A stretch of DNA of 64,000 nucleotides from Actinomyces marmotae (GCF_013177295.1 NZ_CP053642.1:1922001-1986000); one strand, 5' to 3'; numbered from the stretch's first letter, positions 1 to 10,886 are shown. Notes: generated by a model not told the origin, from the sequence alone. Made by a program: numbers and translations.

Positions 1-692
1 GCGATGGGGGCGGCGAGGCTGGCCTGGCGGACGTGGAAGCCCACGGCGAGCACCACCCAGCGGCCCGTCGGGCCCCAGACGCGCCCGCCACCGGTGGGGG
101 CGTCCGTGAGCGAGCGCTTGATCACGGAGTCGCGGTAGGCCAGGCGCAGGTCCGCCAGCGGCATGTGGACGACGCGGCCGGTGAGGCGGTCCCAGGCGCG
201 CACGGAGGCGAGGAGTTCGGCGACCTCAGCGCCGTAGGCGCCGATGTTCTGCACGGGGGCGGCCCCGACGCTGCCGGGGATGCCGGACAGCGGGGCGAAT
301 CCGGCCCAGTCGTCGGCCACCGCCCGGCTGACGAGATCGTCCCAGGCCACGCCACCGGTGGCGGTGATCTCGACGCCGCCACAGGCGGATTCGGAGACGA
401 CGCGGACCTCCTGGCGGCCGTCGCGCAGGACGAGGCCGTCGAAACCGGCGTCGGAGGCCACGATGTTCGAGCCGCCTCCGACCACGAGCAGCGGCGTCCC
501 CGAGGCGTCGGCCTGGCGGACCGCCTCGATCATCTCCTCCTCCGTGGAGGCTTCGAGATAGTGGCCGAGGGGACCGCCGATGCGCAGGGTGGTGAGCTCG
601 GCGAGGGAGGACGGCGCCCGGCCGCCCAGCGCCCGGGCGCGCGTGGGCACGCCCGGGGCGGGAGCCCCCGAGGCCCCCGGGGGGCGCGTCAC
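1..692 (-). CDS. murB: UDP-N-acetylmuramate dehydrogenase MurB (3' end outside window)
   Basis: MurB is the FAD/NADPH enolpyruvyl reductase that finishes UDP-MurNAc for peptidoglycan in the cytoplasm. The reading frame shows the FAD-binding stretch 'LLVVGGGSNIVASDAGFDG', the hallmark 'SGIPGSVGAAPVQNIGAYG', then 'YRDSVIK'. Only about 230 residues are present because the gene runs off the left edge. I chose the GTG at 692 because its last two bases start the TGA of the upstream bS22 gene (a GTGA overlap), which suggests translational coupling. About 30 residues of low-complexity Pro/Ala/Arg sequence precede the conserved 'LTTLRIGG', so the true start could be a little further in. Confidence 0.93.
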   Translation of the reverse strand, partial: MTRPPGASGAPAPGVPTRARALGGRAPSSLAELTTLRIGGPLGHYLEASTEEEMIEAVRQADASGTPLLVVGGGSNIVASDAGFDGLVLRDGRQEVRVVSESACGGVEITATGGVAWDDLVSRAVADDWAGFAPLSGIPGSVGAAPVQNIGAYGAEVAELLASVRAWDRLTGRVVHMPLADLRLAYRDSVIKRSLTDAPTGGGRVWGPTGRWVVLAVGFHVRQASLAAPI

Positions 693-787
693 TTCTTGTT
701 GCGGCGCTGGTGACGCGTCTTGCGAAGCAACTTGCGGTGCTTCTTCTTGGCCATGCGCTTGCGACGCTTCTTGATGACAGAACCCAT
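689..787 (-). CDS. Small ribosomal protein bS22 (AURKAIP1/COX24-type)
   Basis: This is a 32-residue, extremely Lys/Arg-rich protein starting 'MGSVIKKRRKRMAKKKHRK' and ending 'NKK'. It matches the short AURKAIP1/COX24-domain protein of Actinobacteria, known in mycobacteria as 30S subunit protein bS22. The conserved 'MGSVIKKRRKRM..KKHRKLLR' pattern covers almost the whole protein, so recognition is firm despite the length. It sits downstream of a small HTH gene on the same strand, an order I recall from mycobacteria (Rv0500A-Rv0500B). Its TGA overlaps the GTG start of murB, so the two may be co-translated. Confidence 0.93.
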   Translation of the reverse strand: MGSVIKKRRKRMAKKKHRKLLRKTRHQRRNKK

Positions 788-946
788 GGGTATTCCTCAC
801 AGTCTTACTTGCCGGGGCCCGACCGCGCCCCGGGATCCGAAGACGGGCCAGCGGGCGGCCGGACGGGCCTGATGGTCGGGCGATGACGGGCCCTCATGGG
901 ATGTCTCGACCCGGCCACTCATGTGACCCGGCGAGTCTAGCGGGTC

Positions 947-1186
947 TCAGGACCCCGAGGCCTCCGTCTCCCCGTGGCCCCAGTCACCCAGGCCAGCGGA
1001 GAGGTACTCGGCCACCGCGCGCTCGGGGACCCGGAAGGAGCGCCCCACCTGCATGGCGGGCAGATCGCCGGAGTGGACCATGCGGTAGACGGTCATCTTG
1101 GAGACCCGCAGCATGGCGGCGACCTCCGCGACCGTAAGGAAGGAGGGGGCGCCGGAGGCGGCAGGACTGGGAAGGGCAGGTGCCAT
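947..1186 (-). CDS. Small helix-turn-helix DNA-binding protein (excisionase/BldC-like)
   Basis: The 79-residue protein is a MerR-like/excisionase-type HTH domain. After about 15 low-complexity residues comes 'FLTVAEVAAMLRVSKMTVYR', then 'GDLPAMQVGRSFRVPERAV', the winged part that reads 'VG..FRV'. Such stand-alone domains bind DNA, and the Streptomyces BldC family belongs here. Its place directly before bS22 is shared with mycobacteria, so it is probably core rather than phage-derived. Target genes are unknown. A 249-bp gap separates it from the divergent trkH and should hold both promoters. Confidence 0.8.
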   Translation of the reverse strand: MAPALPSPAASGAPSFLTVAEVAAMLRVSKMTVYRMVHSGDLPAMQVGRSFRVPERAVAEYLSAGLGDWGHGETEASGS

Positions 1187-1435
1187 GGATGCGGATCCCG
1201 TCAGTCAGGTTCGGATATGTGCACAGCGGGCAGCCCCGGGCGGCGGAAGGCGCTGAGGAGTCATGGGTGACGCGCCCTCCCGCCCGGGCGGTCGGCGCCG
1301 CGCAGGACTGAGCCCAATATAACGCCTGTCCCACCAGGCGCACACGTCCATCGCGTCCCCAAACGCACCACTCGTTGCAGATCACATTTTGGTCACGACA
1401 ACGCCCGAGATCAAGAAGGGGAAAGCGACGCCGCG

Positions 1436-2953
1436 ATGGCGCGCGCGGCCCATCGAAGGGGCCACAATGTGCCCGTGCCCTCATCCAGCAAGTCGCCCCG
1501 GCAGTCCCCGGGCCCCCTCTCCGCGCTGAGCACCGCGCCCGAGGACGCGGCTCTCATGCCCGCCGACCGCGGCCCCGCCACCGGACCGCGGGGCCTGCTG
1601 GTGCGCCTGGGGCTCTACGACCGCCTGGCGCGGGCGGCCCGGTTCTCCCCCGCGCGGCTCGCCGTCGTCATCTTCGCCGCGATCATCGGCGCGGTCGCGG
1701 CCCTCCTCGCCCTGCCGATCTCGACGGCGTCGGGGCGCGCGCCCAGCCTCGTCGACTCACTGTTCACGGCGACGTCGGCGGTCTGCGTCACCGGCCTGAC
1801 CACCGTGGACACCGCCACCTACTGGTCCACTTTCGGCCAGGCGGTCATCATCCTGGGCGCCGCCATCGGCGGCCTGGGCGTCATGACCCTGGCCTCACTG
1901 CTGTCCTTCGCCGTCAACCGGCACGTGGGCCTGACCCAGCGCATCCTCGCCGCCAGCGAGAACCAGTCCCGGCTGGGCGACGTCGCCGCGCTGCTGAGGG
2001 CCGTCATCATCACGGCGTTGGGGGCCGAGGTGATCCTCGCCATCGTGCTGCTCCCGCGGTTTCTCACGCTGGGGGAGCCCCTCCCCCGGGCGCTGTGGTA
2101 CTCGGCGTTCATGTCCCTATCGATCTTCAACAACGCCGGATTCGTCATCATGCCCGAGGGGCTGGAGCCCTACGCCTCGGACTGGTGGATGGGACTGCCG
2201 ATCGTGGTGGGCACCTTCGTCGGCGCGCTCGGCTTCCCCGTGGTGCTCGACATGGTCCGGCGCCGCCGGCGCCCGCGGCAGTGGACGCTGCACACCAAGC
2301 TCACCCTCGCCACCTACTCGCTGCTGACCGCCGGATCGGCGATCACGCTCACCGCCTTCGAGTGGGCCAATCCCCGCACGCTCGGGCCCATGCCCATCGG
2401 GAGCAAGATCCTCAACGGCCTGATCATGGGGGTGGACTCACGCTCCTCGGGACTCAGCCTCATCAACACCGACCACATGCGCGAGACCACCTGGTTCGTC
2501 CAGGACGCGCTCATGTTCATCGGCGGGGGCTCGGCGTCCACGGCCGGCGGCATCAAAGTGACCACCTTCGCGATCCTGCTCATGGCGATCGTCGCCGAGG
2601 CCCGGGGCGACGAGGACATCGAGATCTTCGGCCGACGGATCACCCCGCAGGCCGTGCGGCTGTCCGTGGCCGTGGCCTTCATCGGCTCGTGCGTGGTGGG
2701 CGTGGCCTCCGTGCTGCTGCTGGAGATCACGGGCCTGTCGCTGGATCGGGTGCTGTTCGAGGTGATCAGCGCCTTCGCCACGGTGGGGCTGTCCACGGGC
2801 ATCACGCCGATCCTGCCGACGAGCGGGAAGTACGTCATCATCGTGCTCATGTTCGTGGGGCGCGCCGGGACCATGACGGCGGCCTCAGCCCTGGCCATGC
2901 GCGAGCGCAGGCGGGTCATCCGGATGCCCGAGGAGCGCCCCCTCATCGGCTGA
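1436..2953 (+). CDS. Potassium uptake protein TrkH/KtrB family
   Basis: This is the integral membrane K+-translocating subunit of a Trk/Ktr system. After a 60-70 residue polar N-terminus come several hydrophobic spans and P-loop-like segments such as 'FTATSAVCVTGLTTVDTATY', 'FNNAGFVI', 'GGGSASTAGGIKVTTFAIL' and 'SAFATVGLSTGI', each with the selectivity-filter glycine. Length (505 aa) is normal. Two starts compete. ATG 1436 has a purine-rich stretch 11 bases upstream; an in-frame GTG at 1469 has GAAGGGG about 7 bases upstream. I keep the longer form. The gene pairs with the RCK subunit gene 58 bases downstream. Confidence 0.92.
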   Translation: MARAAHRRGHNVPVPSSSKSPRQSPGPLSALSTAPEDAALMPADRGPATGPRGLLVRLGLYDRLARAARFSPARLAVVIFAAIIGAVAALLALPISTASGRAPSLVDSLFTATSAVCVTGLTTVDTATYWSTFGQAVIILGAAIGGLGVMTLASLLSFAVNRHVGLTQRILAASENQSRLGDVAALLRAVIITALGAEVILAIVLLPRFLTLGEPLPRALWYSAFMSLSIFNNAGFVIMPEGLEPYASDWWMGLPIVVGTFVGALGFPVVLDMVRRRRRPRQWTLHTKLTLATYSLLTAGSAITLTAFEWANPRTLGPMPIGSKILNGLIMGVDSRSSGLSLINTDHMRETTWFVQDALMFIGGGSASTAGGIKVTTFAILLMAIVAEARGDEDIEIFGRRITPQAVRLSVAVAFIGSCVVGVASVLLLEITGLSLDRVLFEVISAFATVGLSTGITPILPTSGKYVIIVLMFVGRAGTMTAASALAMRERRRVIRMPEERPLIG

Positions 2954-3011
2954 ACCGCTACCGTGGGGCGTGGGCGGGGCATCCCGCCGCCGATCTTCCT
3001 CAGGAGCAGAC

Positions 3012-3680
3012 ATGGCACCCGCCGCATCACGCACCGACTCAACCCTGGTCATCGGCCTGGGCCGATTCGGCTCAGCCGTGGCCGCCACCCTCGACCGCCT
3101 GGGCCGCGAGGTCCTGGCCGTGGAGAGCGACCCGGCCATCGTGCGCCAATGGAGCGGCCACATCCCCCTGGTCGAGGCCGACGCCACCGATGTCGAGGCC
3201 CTCGAGCAGTTGGGCGCCACCGAGTTCGGGACGGCCGTCGTCGGCGTCGCCTCCTCACTGGAGGCCTCCGTGCTCATCGCCGGCAACCTCGTCGACCTCG
3301 AGACACCCCAGATCTGGGCCAAGGCGATCTCCCGGGCGCACGGCCGCATCCTGCGCCGCATCGGCGCGCACCACGTGGTCTACCCCGAGTTCGACGCCGG
3401 GCAGCGCGCCGCGCACCTCGTGTCGGGCCGGATGCTCGACTACATCGAGATGGAGAAGGGCGGCTTCACGATCGTCAAGATGCGCCCGCCGGCCGAGCTG
3501 CACGGCTTCACCATCGGCGAGTCCCGCATCCGCTCCCGCTACGGGGTGACGGTCTTCGGCCTGATGAGCCCCGGCGAGTCCTTCGAGTACGCCCGCGCCG
3601 ACACCCTGGTCTCCTCCGACGACGTGCTCGTGGTCGGCGGGGACGCCAACCTCCTGGAGCGCTTCGCCAACCGGGCCTGA
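3012..3680 (+). CDS. TrkA/KtrA potassium channel regulatory subunit (RCK)
   Basis: This cytosolic gating ring subunit binds NAD(H)/ATP and opens the TrkH pore. The N-terminal Rossmann motif is 'LVIGLGRFGSAVAATLDRLG' at about residues 13-32, followed by 'VESDP' and 'EADATD', the usual RCK_N signature. The last 80 residues form an RCK_C domain. I chose ATG 3012 because CAGGAG lies 5 bases upstream; an earlier ATG at 2970 lacks one. It is co-transcribed with the TrkH gene. RCK_C domains in this family are known c-di-AMP receptors, and a diadenylate cyclase gene (disA) lies in the same window. Confidence 0.93.
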   Translation: MAPAASRTDSTLVIGLGRFGSAVAATLDRLGREVLAVESDPAIVRQWSGHIPLVEADATDVEALEQLGATEFGTAVVGVASSLEASVLIAGNLVDLETPQIWAKAISRAHGRILRRIGAHHVVYPEFDAGQRAAHLVSGRMLDYIEMEKGGFTIVKMRPPAELHGFTIGESRIRSRYGVTVFGLMSPGESFEYARADTLVSSDDVLVVGGDANLLERFANRA

Positions 3681-3705
3681 GAGCGGGCGCCGGGGCGGGC
3701 GCCGC

Positions 3706-4635
3706 TCAGCGCTCCTCGCGCAGGGCGCAGGCCAGGGCGTGGGACTCTCCGACGGCCAGGGTCAGGAGGCCGTCGCCGGAGTTGAGGGCGTTGGGCGGGC
3801 AGGTCATCGGCTCCACGGCGATCGCGCGGCGGCCGAGGCCGTCGTCGGTGTAGACCTGCGCCCAGGGGGCGTCGGAGGACAGCACGACGGCGCCCCCCTC
3901 CCCTTCGACGCGCACCTGCCAGGCGCCCTCGGGAAGGCCGGTGAAGGCGTTGTCCACGCTCACGCCGGCCATCGGGCGCCCGGAGCGGAAGTCCCAGTCG
4001 GTGCCGGCCACGTCCACGAGGCCGTTGGGAACCATCCGCTCATCGGCGGTGAGGACCGCGGCGGCCGGGACCGTGAGGACGCAGTCGTCGGCGCCCGCGC
4101 CGCGCAGGAGGTAGGGGTGGAAGGCGGCGCCGTAGGGGGCGGGGAGGAGGGCGCCGTCGGAGAGCGGGGCGCCGACGACAGCCTCGGAGGGCCGCGCCGC
4201 GCCGACGCAGGTGGTGGTGAGCGTCATCGTGAGACCGGCCTCGGCGTCGAGCTCCCAGCGGCTGGAGAGCTCGAGGGCCCAGGGGTAGGCGTAGGAGGCG
4301 GGCAGCAGCACCTCAAGGGTGACGGAGTCCTCTGCGACCTCGGCCACCTGCCAGTCGAGCCAGCCGACCAGCCCGTGGAGGGCGGAGTCCGTCTCCGGCT
4401 CGTTGCGGGGCAGGAGGTAGTCAGTGCCCCCGTAGGCGTATGCGGCGCCGGCGGTCCGGTTGGGCCACGGGGCGAGGGTCTTGCCCTGCCAGCCCGGGGG
4501 GAGCTCGGAGGCGGCGTCGAAGGGGAGGACGAGGTCGCGGCCCCCACGGCGCGCGTGGACGAGGGTGGCCCCCGCGGTGGCGATGCGCGCGGCGTAATCG
4601 CCCGCCCGCAGGTCGATGAGCTCTCCGTTGATCAT
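3706..4635 (-). CDS. Aldose 1-epimerase (galactose mutarotase) family protein
   Basis: Members interconvert alpha and beta anomers of hexoses in the cytoplasm. The 309-residue protein shows 'TLAPWPNRTAGAAYAYGG', 'LHGLVGW', 'AFHPYLL' with the catalytic-type histidine, and 'AIAVEPMTCPPNALNSG' holding the general-base glutamate region, in the family order. It lies alone, converging with trkA across only 25 bases. The start at 4635 has a GGGAGGAA box just upstream. Substrate (glucose, galactose or another sugar) cannot be told from sequence. Confidence 0.88.
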   Translation of the reverse strand: MINGELIDLRAGDYAARIATAGATLVHARRGGRDLVLPFDAASELPPGWQGKTLAPWPNRTAGAAYAYGGTDYLLPRNEPETDSALHGLVGWLDWQVAEVAEDSVTLEVLLPASYAYPWALELSSRWELDAEAGLTMTLTTTCVGAARPSEAVVGAPLSDGALLPAPYGAAFHPYLLRGAGADDCVLTVPAAAVLTADERMVPNGLVDVAGTDWDFRSGRPMAGVSVDNAFTGLPEGAWQVRVEGEGGAVVLSSDAPWAQVYTDDGLGRRAIAVEPMTCPPNALNSGDGLLTLAVGESHALACALREER

Positions 4636-4825
4636 CGGTGTTCCTCCCTCGTATGCCGCCGCGCGTCGCCGCGCCGGTCGCCGCCCATCCTAGGCAATCC
4701 ATCCCTCCCCCTGCTCCTCAAGGACCGATAGGCACCGCTCGCTGATCCGGCGGGCCAGCGCCTCGCTCATCTCGGGATGACCGCGCGAGGGCTCCGATCG
4801 CCGGGCTGGTCGGTGGACGCATCGA

Positions 4826-4857
4826 CCCGCCCCGGTACGCGCCCGTACCGGGGCGGG
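4826..4857 (-). terminator. Perfect hairpin at the end of the dha operon
   Basis: A 14-bp perfect stem (4826-4839 with 4844-4857, arm CCCGCCCCGGTACG) closes a 4-base loop 20 bases past the dhaLM stop codon. There is no T-run, as is common for terminators in GC-rich actinobacteria. Confidence 0.7.
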
Positions 4858-4876
4858 CCATGGTCCAGCCGGGGGC

Positions 4877-7182
<2,306 letters not shown>

Positions 7183-7267
7183 GCCGCCGACGCTACTCGC
7201 CCCGGGCCCGGCGCGCAGGCGGATCGGCGGGATCCCGCGCCGCGCTCGGCGGGGGCGGGCTCGGCAC

Positions 7268-7281
7268 TGCACCGATGTGCG
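7268..7281 (+). promoter_or_regulatory. Candidate regulator site TGCACCGATGTGCG
   Basis: This 14-mer between dhaK and the 4-epimerase gene resembles TGAACCGATGTGTG (9769-9782) and, on the minus strand, TGAACCTATGTGCA (13609-13622), both in the same catabolic block. The shared form TGMACCKATGTG may be the operator of the SorC regulator at 13722. This is pattern matching only. Confidence 0.35.
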
Positions 7282-7428
7282 CGCGGCCCGGTGAGATCCC
7301 CTCCGCACCAGTGTGACAATCGGGAGCCGTCAGGGAAACCACCGAATCAGCATGTGAGCAGGTCGGGACGGCTGTCGCGGAGCACCGCCCGGCCCTCCGG
7401 CCCGCGATCCCAGTGAGGAGAAACCGTC

Positions 7429-8193
7429 ATGTCAGCATCTTCGTCAACCGCCCCATCCCCCGCCGGCCGGATCGTCCTGGCCGAGTTGGATGAGGAGCTG
7501 CGCTCCGCCGTCGCCGCCACCCGGGAGCGGGTGGCCGCCCTGCACGCCGAGCTGCCCCGATGGGGCCTCGTGGTGTGGACGGCGGGCAACGTCTCCGAGA
7601 GGGTGGTCGTGGATCGCGGCAACGGGCCGGAGAAGACGGACCTGTTCGTCATCAAGCCCTCGGGCGTCACCTACGACCAGCTCTCACCCGAGACGATGGT
7701 CGTGTGCTCCCTGGATGGGACCAAGATCGACGACGGCACGCCCGCCTCGCTCGCGCCATCGTCAGACACGGCCGCGCACGCCTACGTCTACCGGCACATG
7801 GAGCGCGTGGGCGGGGTGGTGCACACGCACTCAACGTACGCGACGGCGTGGGCGGCCAGGCGCGAACCGATCCCCTGCGTGCTGACGATGATGGCCGACG
7901 AGTTCGGCGGCGAGATCCCGGTGGGGCCCTTCGCGCTCATCGGGGATGACTCGATCGGCCGGGGCATCGTGGAGACGCTGTCGGGATCGCGCTCGCCGGC
8001 GGTGCTCATGGCCAACCACGGCCCCTTCACCATCGGCGCCGATGGGCGGGCGGCGGTCAAGGCCGCCGCGATGTGCGAGGAGGTGGCGCGCACCGTTCAC
8101 ATCGCGCGCGACGGCGGCACCCCGGTCCCGATCGACCAGGCGGCCATCGACAGCCTCAACGACCGCTACCAGAACGTCTACGGCCAGCACTAA
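7429..8193 (+). CDS. L-ribulose-5-phosphate 4-epimerase family (AraD/UlaF-like class II aldolase)
   Basis: The enzyme class converts L-ribulose-5-P to D-xylulose-5-P with a bound Zn2+. The 254-residue chain shows 'TAGNVSERV', 'FVIKPSGVTYDQL', the metal pair in 'GVVHTHSTYATAWA' and the third ligand in 'MANHGPFTIG', all in the order of AraD/UlaF/SgbE. A GTGAGGAGAAA box precedes the ATG. The gene stands alone on the plus strand between the dha operon and the MFS/ula-like operon. With UlaD- and UlaE-like genes 3-5 kb away, an UlaF role (last step of the 3-keto-L-gulonate route) is a good inference; arabinose use is the alternative. Confidence 0.88.
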   Translation: MSASSSTAPSPAGRIVLAELDEELRSAVAATRERVAALHAELPRWGLVVWTAGNVSERVVVDRGNGPEKTDLFVIKPSGVTYDQLSPETMVVCSLDGTKIDDGTPASLAPSSDTAAHAYVYRHMERVGGVVHTHSTYATAWAARREPIPCVLTMMADEFGGEIPVGPFALIGDDSIGRGIVETLSGSRSPAVLMANHGPFTIGADGRAAVKAAAMCEEVARTVHIARDGGTPVPIDQAAIDSLNDRYQNVYGQH

Positions 8194-8218
8194 CCCACCC
8201 ATCACCCCCTCCTATATC

Positions 8219-8330
8219 CGAGACCGGTCGAAATGACGAACGAAACCGGTCGGGAGCGCTCCAAGCGGAGTTCCCGACCGGTTTCGTTCTTGTTTTCGAC
8301 CGGTCTCGCTCTTATTTTCGACCGGTCTCG
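8219..8330. repeat. Large inverted repeat between convergent genes, related to 36818-36887
   Basis: Two arms of about 37 bp (from 8219 and ending at 8306) share CGAGACCGGTCGAAA and GAACGAAACCGGTCGGGA, with a 4-base mismatch between these blocks. A further half unit, TTTTCGACCGGTCTCG, ends at 8330. The same outer sequence CGAGACCGGTCGAAAA is found at 36818. It could act as a bidirectional terminator here, but the sequence conservation between the two loci suggests a repeated palindromic element. Confidence 0.8.
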
Positions 8331-8347
8331 ACGGGGGGGGGGAGGGG

Positions 8348-9748
8348 TCAGATGTCGTCGAGGGAGGCGCCCTTGGTCTCGGTGGCGAACATGTAGGTCA
8401 CCCCGCCGAGCACGAGCAGCACGGCGAAGATGAGGAAGGGCACGAAGACGACGTCGGTGCTGGTGGGCTTGTCCCCGCCGATGAGGGCGCCCACGAGGTA
8501 GGGCCCCGCCACCTTCGCGATCGCGCCGATGCCGTAGCCGAGCCCCAGGCCGGTGGAGCGCGCGGAGGTCGGGAACTGCTCGCCGCCGAAGGCGTTGAGG
8601 ATCCCGAAGGCGCCGTCGCCGAAGGTCATGATGATGAGGATCCCGATGAAGAACACCCAGCCGGCGGTCCCCGCGGTGCTCGCGGCGCCGTCGTCGACCA
8701 TCGTCGTGGACAGCGCGGCGATGAGCGCGCCGATGCCGCCGATGACGCCGCAGCCGAGCATGGTCAGGCGCCGCCCGATGCGGTCGGAGATCCAAGCCGA
8801 GCCCAGGCGCCCCAGGAGGTCGCCGAGCGAGACGAGGATGAACAGCGTGGCCACCATGCCGCCGTCGAACTTGAAGGACTGCCCGAGCAGCGTCTGCCCC
8901 CAGGACTGCACGGTGAACGACCCCAGGATGAAGCAGAAGGAGCCCAGCGACACCACGAGCAGTTGACGCGGGTAGCGCTTGAGGATGGTGGAGTACGCCA
9001 CCGAGGTCTCCTGGGGGATCTCCGGCAGGGAGGCCACCTGCTCCACGGGGATCTCCATCGCCCAGGCGTAGGCCTCCCGCGCCTCGGCCTCACGGCCGTG
9101 AGTCTGGTAGAAGCGCGGCGACTCGGGCACCACCCGGGTCCAAGCGAGCAGGACGATGGGAACGCAGCCCACCGCGATGAGGCCGCGCCAGCCCAGGTCG
9201 TCCCCGAAGTACTTCGTGACCAGGCTGCCCAGCAGGATCCCGGCGGGGATGAACACGCTGGTCAGGCCGGACAGGAGTCCGCGCTGCTTGGCCGGGACGA
9301 ACTCCTGGACGTAGGGCACGGAGGTGATGTTGAGGCCGCCGACGCCGAACCCCACGCCGGTGCGCAGGATGGCCAGGATGATCCAGCCGTTGACGGGGGT
9401 GAGCGCCGAGGCCGCCGTGAACACGACAAGCACGATGATGCACCAGATAAAGGCCTGCTTACGGCCGATCCTGTCGGCCAGGCGCCCCCAGATGATCGAG
9501 CCGAGGACCGTGCCGAGTCCCGCCCCGGCCAGGATGATGCCGGACTGTATCCCTGTCAGGCTCCACCCCGGGGCGCTGGAGAGCATGTTGATGATGAAGC
9601 CGATGAGGAATAGGTCGAAGAACTCCGACACATTGCCCACGATGGCCATCGAGATGAGGGACTTCTGATGGCCGGTGAGGCGGTGGTTGTCGATCTGCTC
9701 CGCGGCGGTCGCGCCGCGCGGAGGGGTAAGAGTCGATGCGCTCATCAT
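8348..9748 (-). CDS. MFS transporter, sugar/organic-acid:H+ symporter type
   Basis: This is a 466-residue carrier with twelve predicted spans. After the second span it has 'GRLADRIGRKQAFIWC', and in the second half 'SAWISDRIGRRLTMLGCG', the paired MFS loop motifs. 'VVPESPRFYQTHGREAEAR' follows the sixth span, as in the sugar-porter and related SHS-type families. It is the last gene of a leftward operon (lactonase, UlaD-like, UlaE-like, PfkB kinase, MFS) and should bring in the pathway's substrate unphosphorylated. Two ATG codons lie together at 9748 and 9745; AGGTT lies just upstream. Confidence 0.88.
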   Translation of the reverse strand: MMSASTLTPPRGATAAEQIDNHRLTGHQKSLISMAIVGNVSEFFDLFLIGFIINMLSSAPGWSLTGIQSGIILAGAGLGTVLGSIIWGRLADRIGRKQAFIWCIIVLVVFTAASALTPVNGWIILAILRTGVGFGVGGLNITSVPYVQEFVPAKQRGLLSGLTSVFIPAGILLGSLVTKYFGDDLGWRGLIAVGCVPIVLLAWTRVVPESPRFYQTHGREAEAREAYAWAMEIPVEQVASLPEIPQETSVAYSTILKRYPRQLLVVSLGSFCFILGSFTVQSWGQTLLGQSFKFDGGMVATLFILVSLGDLLGRLGSAWISDRIGRRLTMLGCGVIGGIGALIAALSTTMVDDGAASTAGTAGWVFFIGILIIMTFGDGAFGILNAFGGEQFPTSARSTGLGLGYGIGAIAKVAGPYLVGALIGGDKPTSTDVVFVPFLIFAVLLVLGGVTYMFATETKGASLDDI

Positions 9749-9768
9749 TGAACCTATCTATACCTTGC

Positions 9769-9782
9769 TGAACCGATGTGTG
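9769..9782 (+). promoter_or_regulatory. Candidate regulator site TGAACCGATGTGTG
   Basis: The 14-mer lies in the 46-base gap between the kinase and MFS genes. It matches the candidate site at 7268 and the minus-strand site at 13609. A weaker copy (TGAACCTATCTATA) begins exactly 20 bases away at 9749, but it overlaps the MFS ribosome-binding region and may be chance. Confidence 0.3.
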
Positions 9783-9794
9783 TGCTGGCCCGCC

Positions 9795-10742
9795 TCAGCG
9801 GACGATGTCGGAGCCGCCTAGCAGGGCGAGCTCACCGGGGCGCACATGCGTGAGGTCGCCGTGATGGGTGAGGGCCAACTGGGCGACCCGCGTGCCCATC
9901 TCGATGCCGGCGACGACGTCGCCGTCGAGCCAGCCGTGGAGGGTGCCGGCCACGAAGGAGTCACCCGCCCCCGGGCGGTCGATGACGGTGACGGGCTTGA
10001 TGTCGAAGACCTTCTCGTCGCTCTCGGAGGAGAGGTAGGTGCCGGCTCGCCCGTCAGTGGAGACCACGATGGGCGCGCCCATGGCCTCGCGCAGGTTGTG
10101 GCAGGCCTGGATGCCCTCGCCGTCGATGCCGAACACGATGCCGGCATCGGTGCGCGAGCAGAAGAGGATCGAGGACATCTTCGCGATAGGTTCGAGGACC
10201 TCGCGGGCCTGCTCGCCGCTCCACAGCAGGGAGCGGAAGTTGACGTCGAGGGCGATGTCGACGCCGCGCTCACGGGCGGCGTCGGCGAAGTAGCGCACGA
10301 CGCCGGCGGTCTCGGGGGTGAGCGCCGCGGTGATCCCGGTGAGGAAGACGACGCGGGTGTCGAGCAGGGAGTCCCAGTCGAAGTCGGCGGGAGTGATCGA
10401 GCGGAAGGGCGTGTGCTGCCGGTCGTAGGTGACCTTCCCTGGCAGGGGGAACTCGCCGGGCTCAAGGAAGTAGAGCGCCACCCTCCCCTCGTCGGTGAGC
10501 ACCACGTGGCTCATGTCGACGCCGACGGCGGAGTACTCCAGGGCGATGCGGTCGGCGAGCTCGCCCTTGGGCAGCTTGGAGGCCCAGGTGGTGGAGCGGC
10601 CGAGCTCGGAGAGCAGGCCGGCCACGTTGGCCTCCGAGCCGGCGGCGGTCATGCGCAGGGTGCGGGCGGTGATGAGCCGGTCTCCCCGCTCGCAGGTGAG
10701 GCGGATCTGCCCCTCACCGATCGTGGATAGGTCATAGGTCAT
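9795..10742 (-). CDS. PfkB-family carbohydrate kinase (2-keto-3-deoxygluconate kinase-like)
   Basis: A 315-residue ribokinase-fold kinase. Signatures are 'AAGSEANVAGLLSELGR' (substrate side), 'LDVNFRSLLW' and the C-terminal catalytic motif 'IDRPGAGDSFVAGTLHG' with the base Asp. The start 'STIGEGQIRL' and general layout resemble KDG kinases. AAGGAG lies 7 bases before the ATG. In this operon no PTS permease is present, so this enzyme probably phosphorylates the imported sugar or sugar acid at its terminal carbon before the UlaD/UlaE-like steps. The exact substrate is not visible. Confidence 0.86.
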   Translation of the reverse strand: MTYDLSTIGEGQIRLTCERGDRLITARTLRMTAAGSEANVAGLLSELGRSTTWASKLPKGELADRIALEYSAVGVDMSHVVLTDEGRVALYFLEPGEFPLPGKVTYDRQHTPFRSITPADFDWDSLLDTRVVFLTGITAALTPETAGVVRYFADAARERGVDIALDVNFRSLLWSGEQAREVLEPIAKMSSILFCSRTDAGIVFGIDGEGIQACHNLREAMGAPIVVSTDGRAGTYLSSESDEKVFDIKPVTVIDRPGAGDSFVAGTLHGWLDGDVVAGIEMGTRVAQLALTHHGDLTHVRPGELALLGGSDIVR

Positions 10743-10886
10743 GGCGAACTCCTTCGTTCTCCGGGCTGGGCCGGGTCCGGCCCGGGTGGTGCGGTGGTAC
10801 GGATCGTGCGAGTGGTGGGGTCGTGCGGCGCGGGCCGCGGGCGGGCAGGGACTGGTTGACGGCGGGCATCACGGCCCACGGGGTGA

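Noticed and set aside
1375..3549. A 724-codon open frame on the plus strand overlapping trkH and trkA
   Set aside because: Arg/Pro/His-rich translation with no family pattern; the two Trk genes in other frames explain the region.
3681..3708. Hairpin-like GAGCGGGCGCC...GGGCGCCGCTC between trkA and the epimerase gene
   Set aside because: The arms are offset by one base and pair imperfectly; too weak to list as a terminator.
9749..9762. TGAACCTATCTATA as a second operator 20 bases from the 9769 site
   Set aside because: It abuts the MFS start codon and includes its ribosome-binding region, so similarity may be coincidental.
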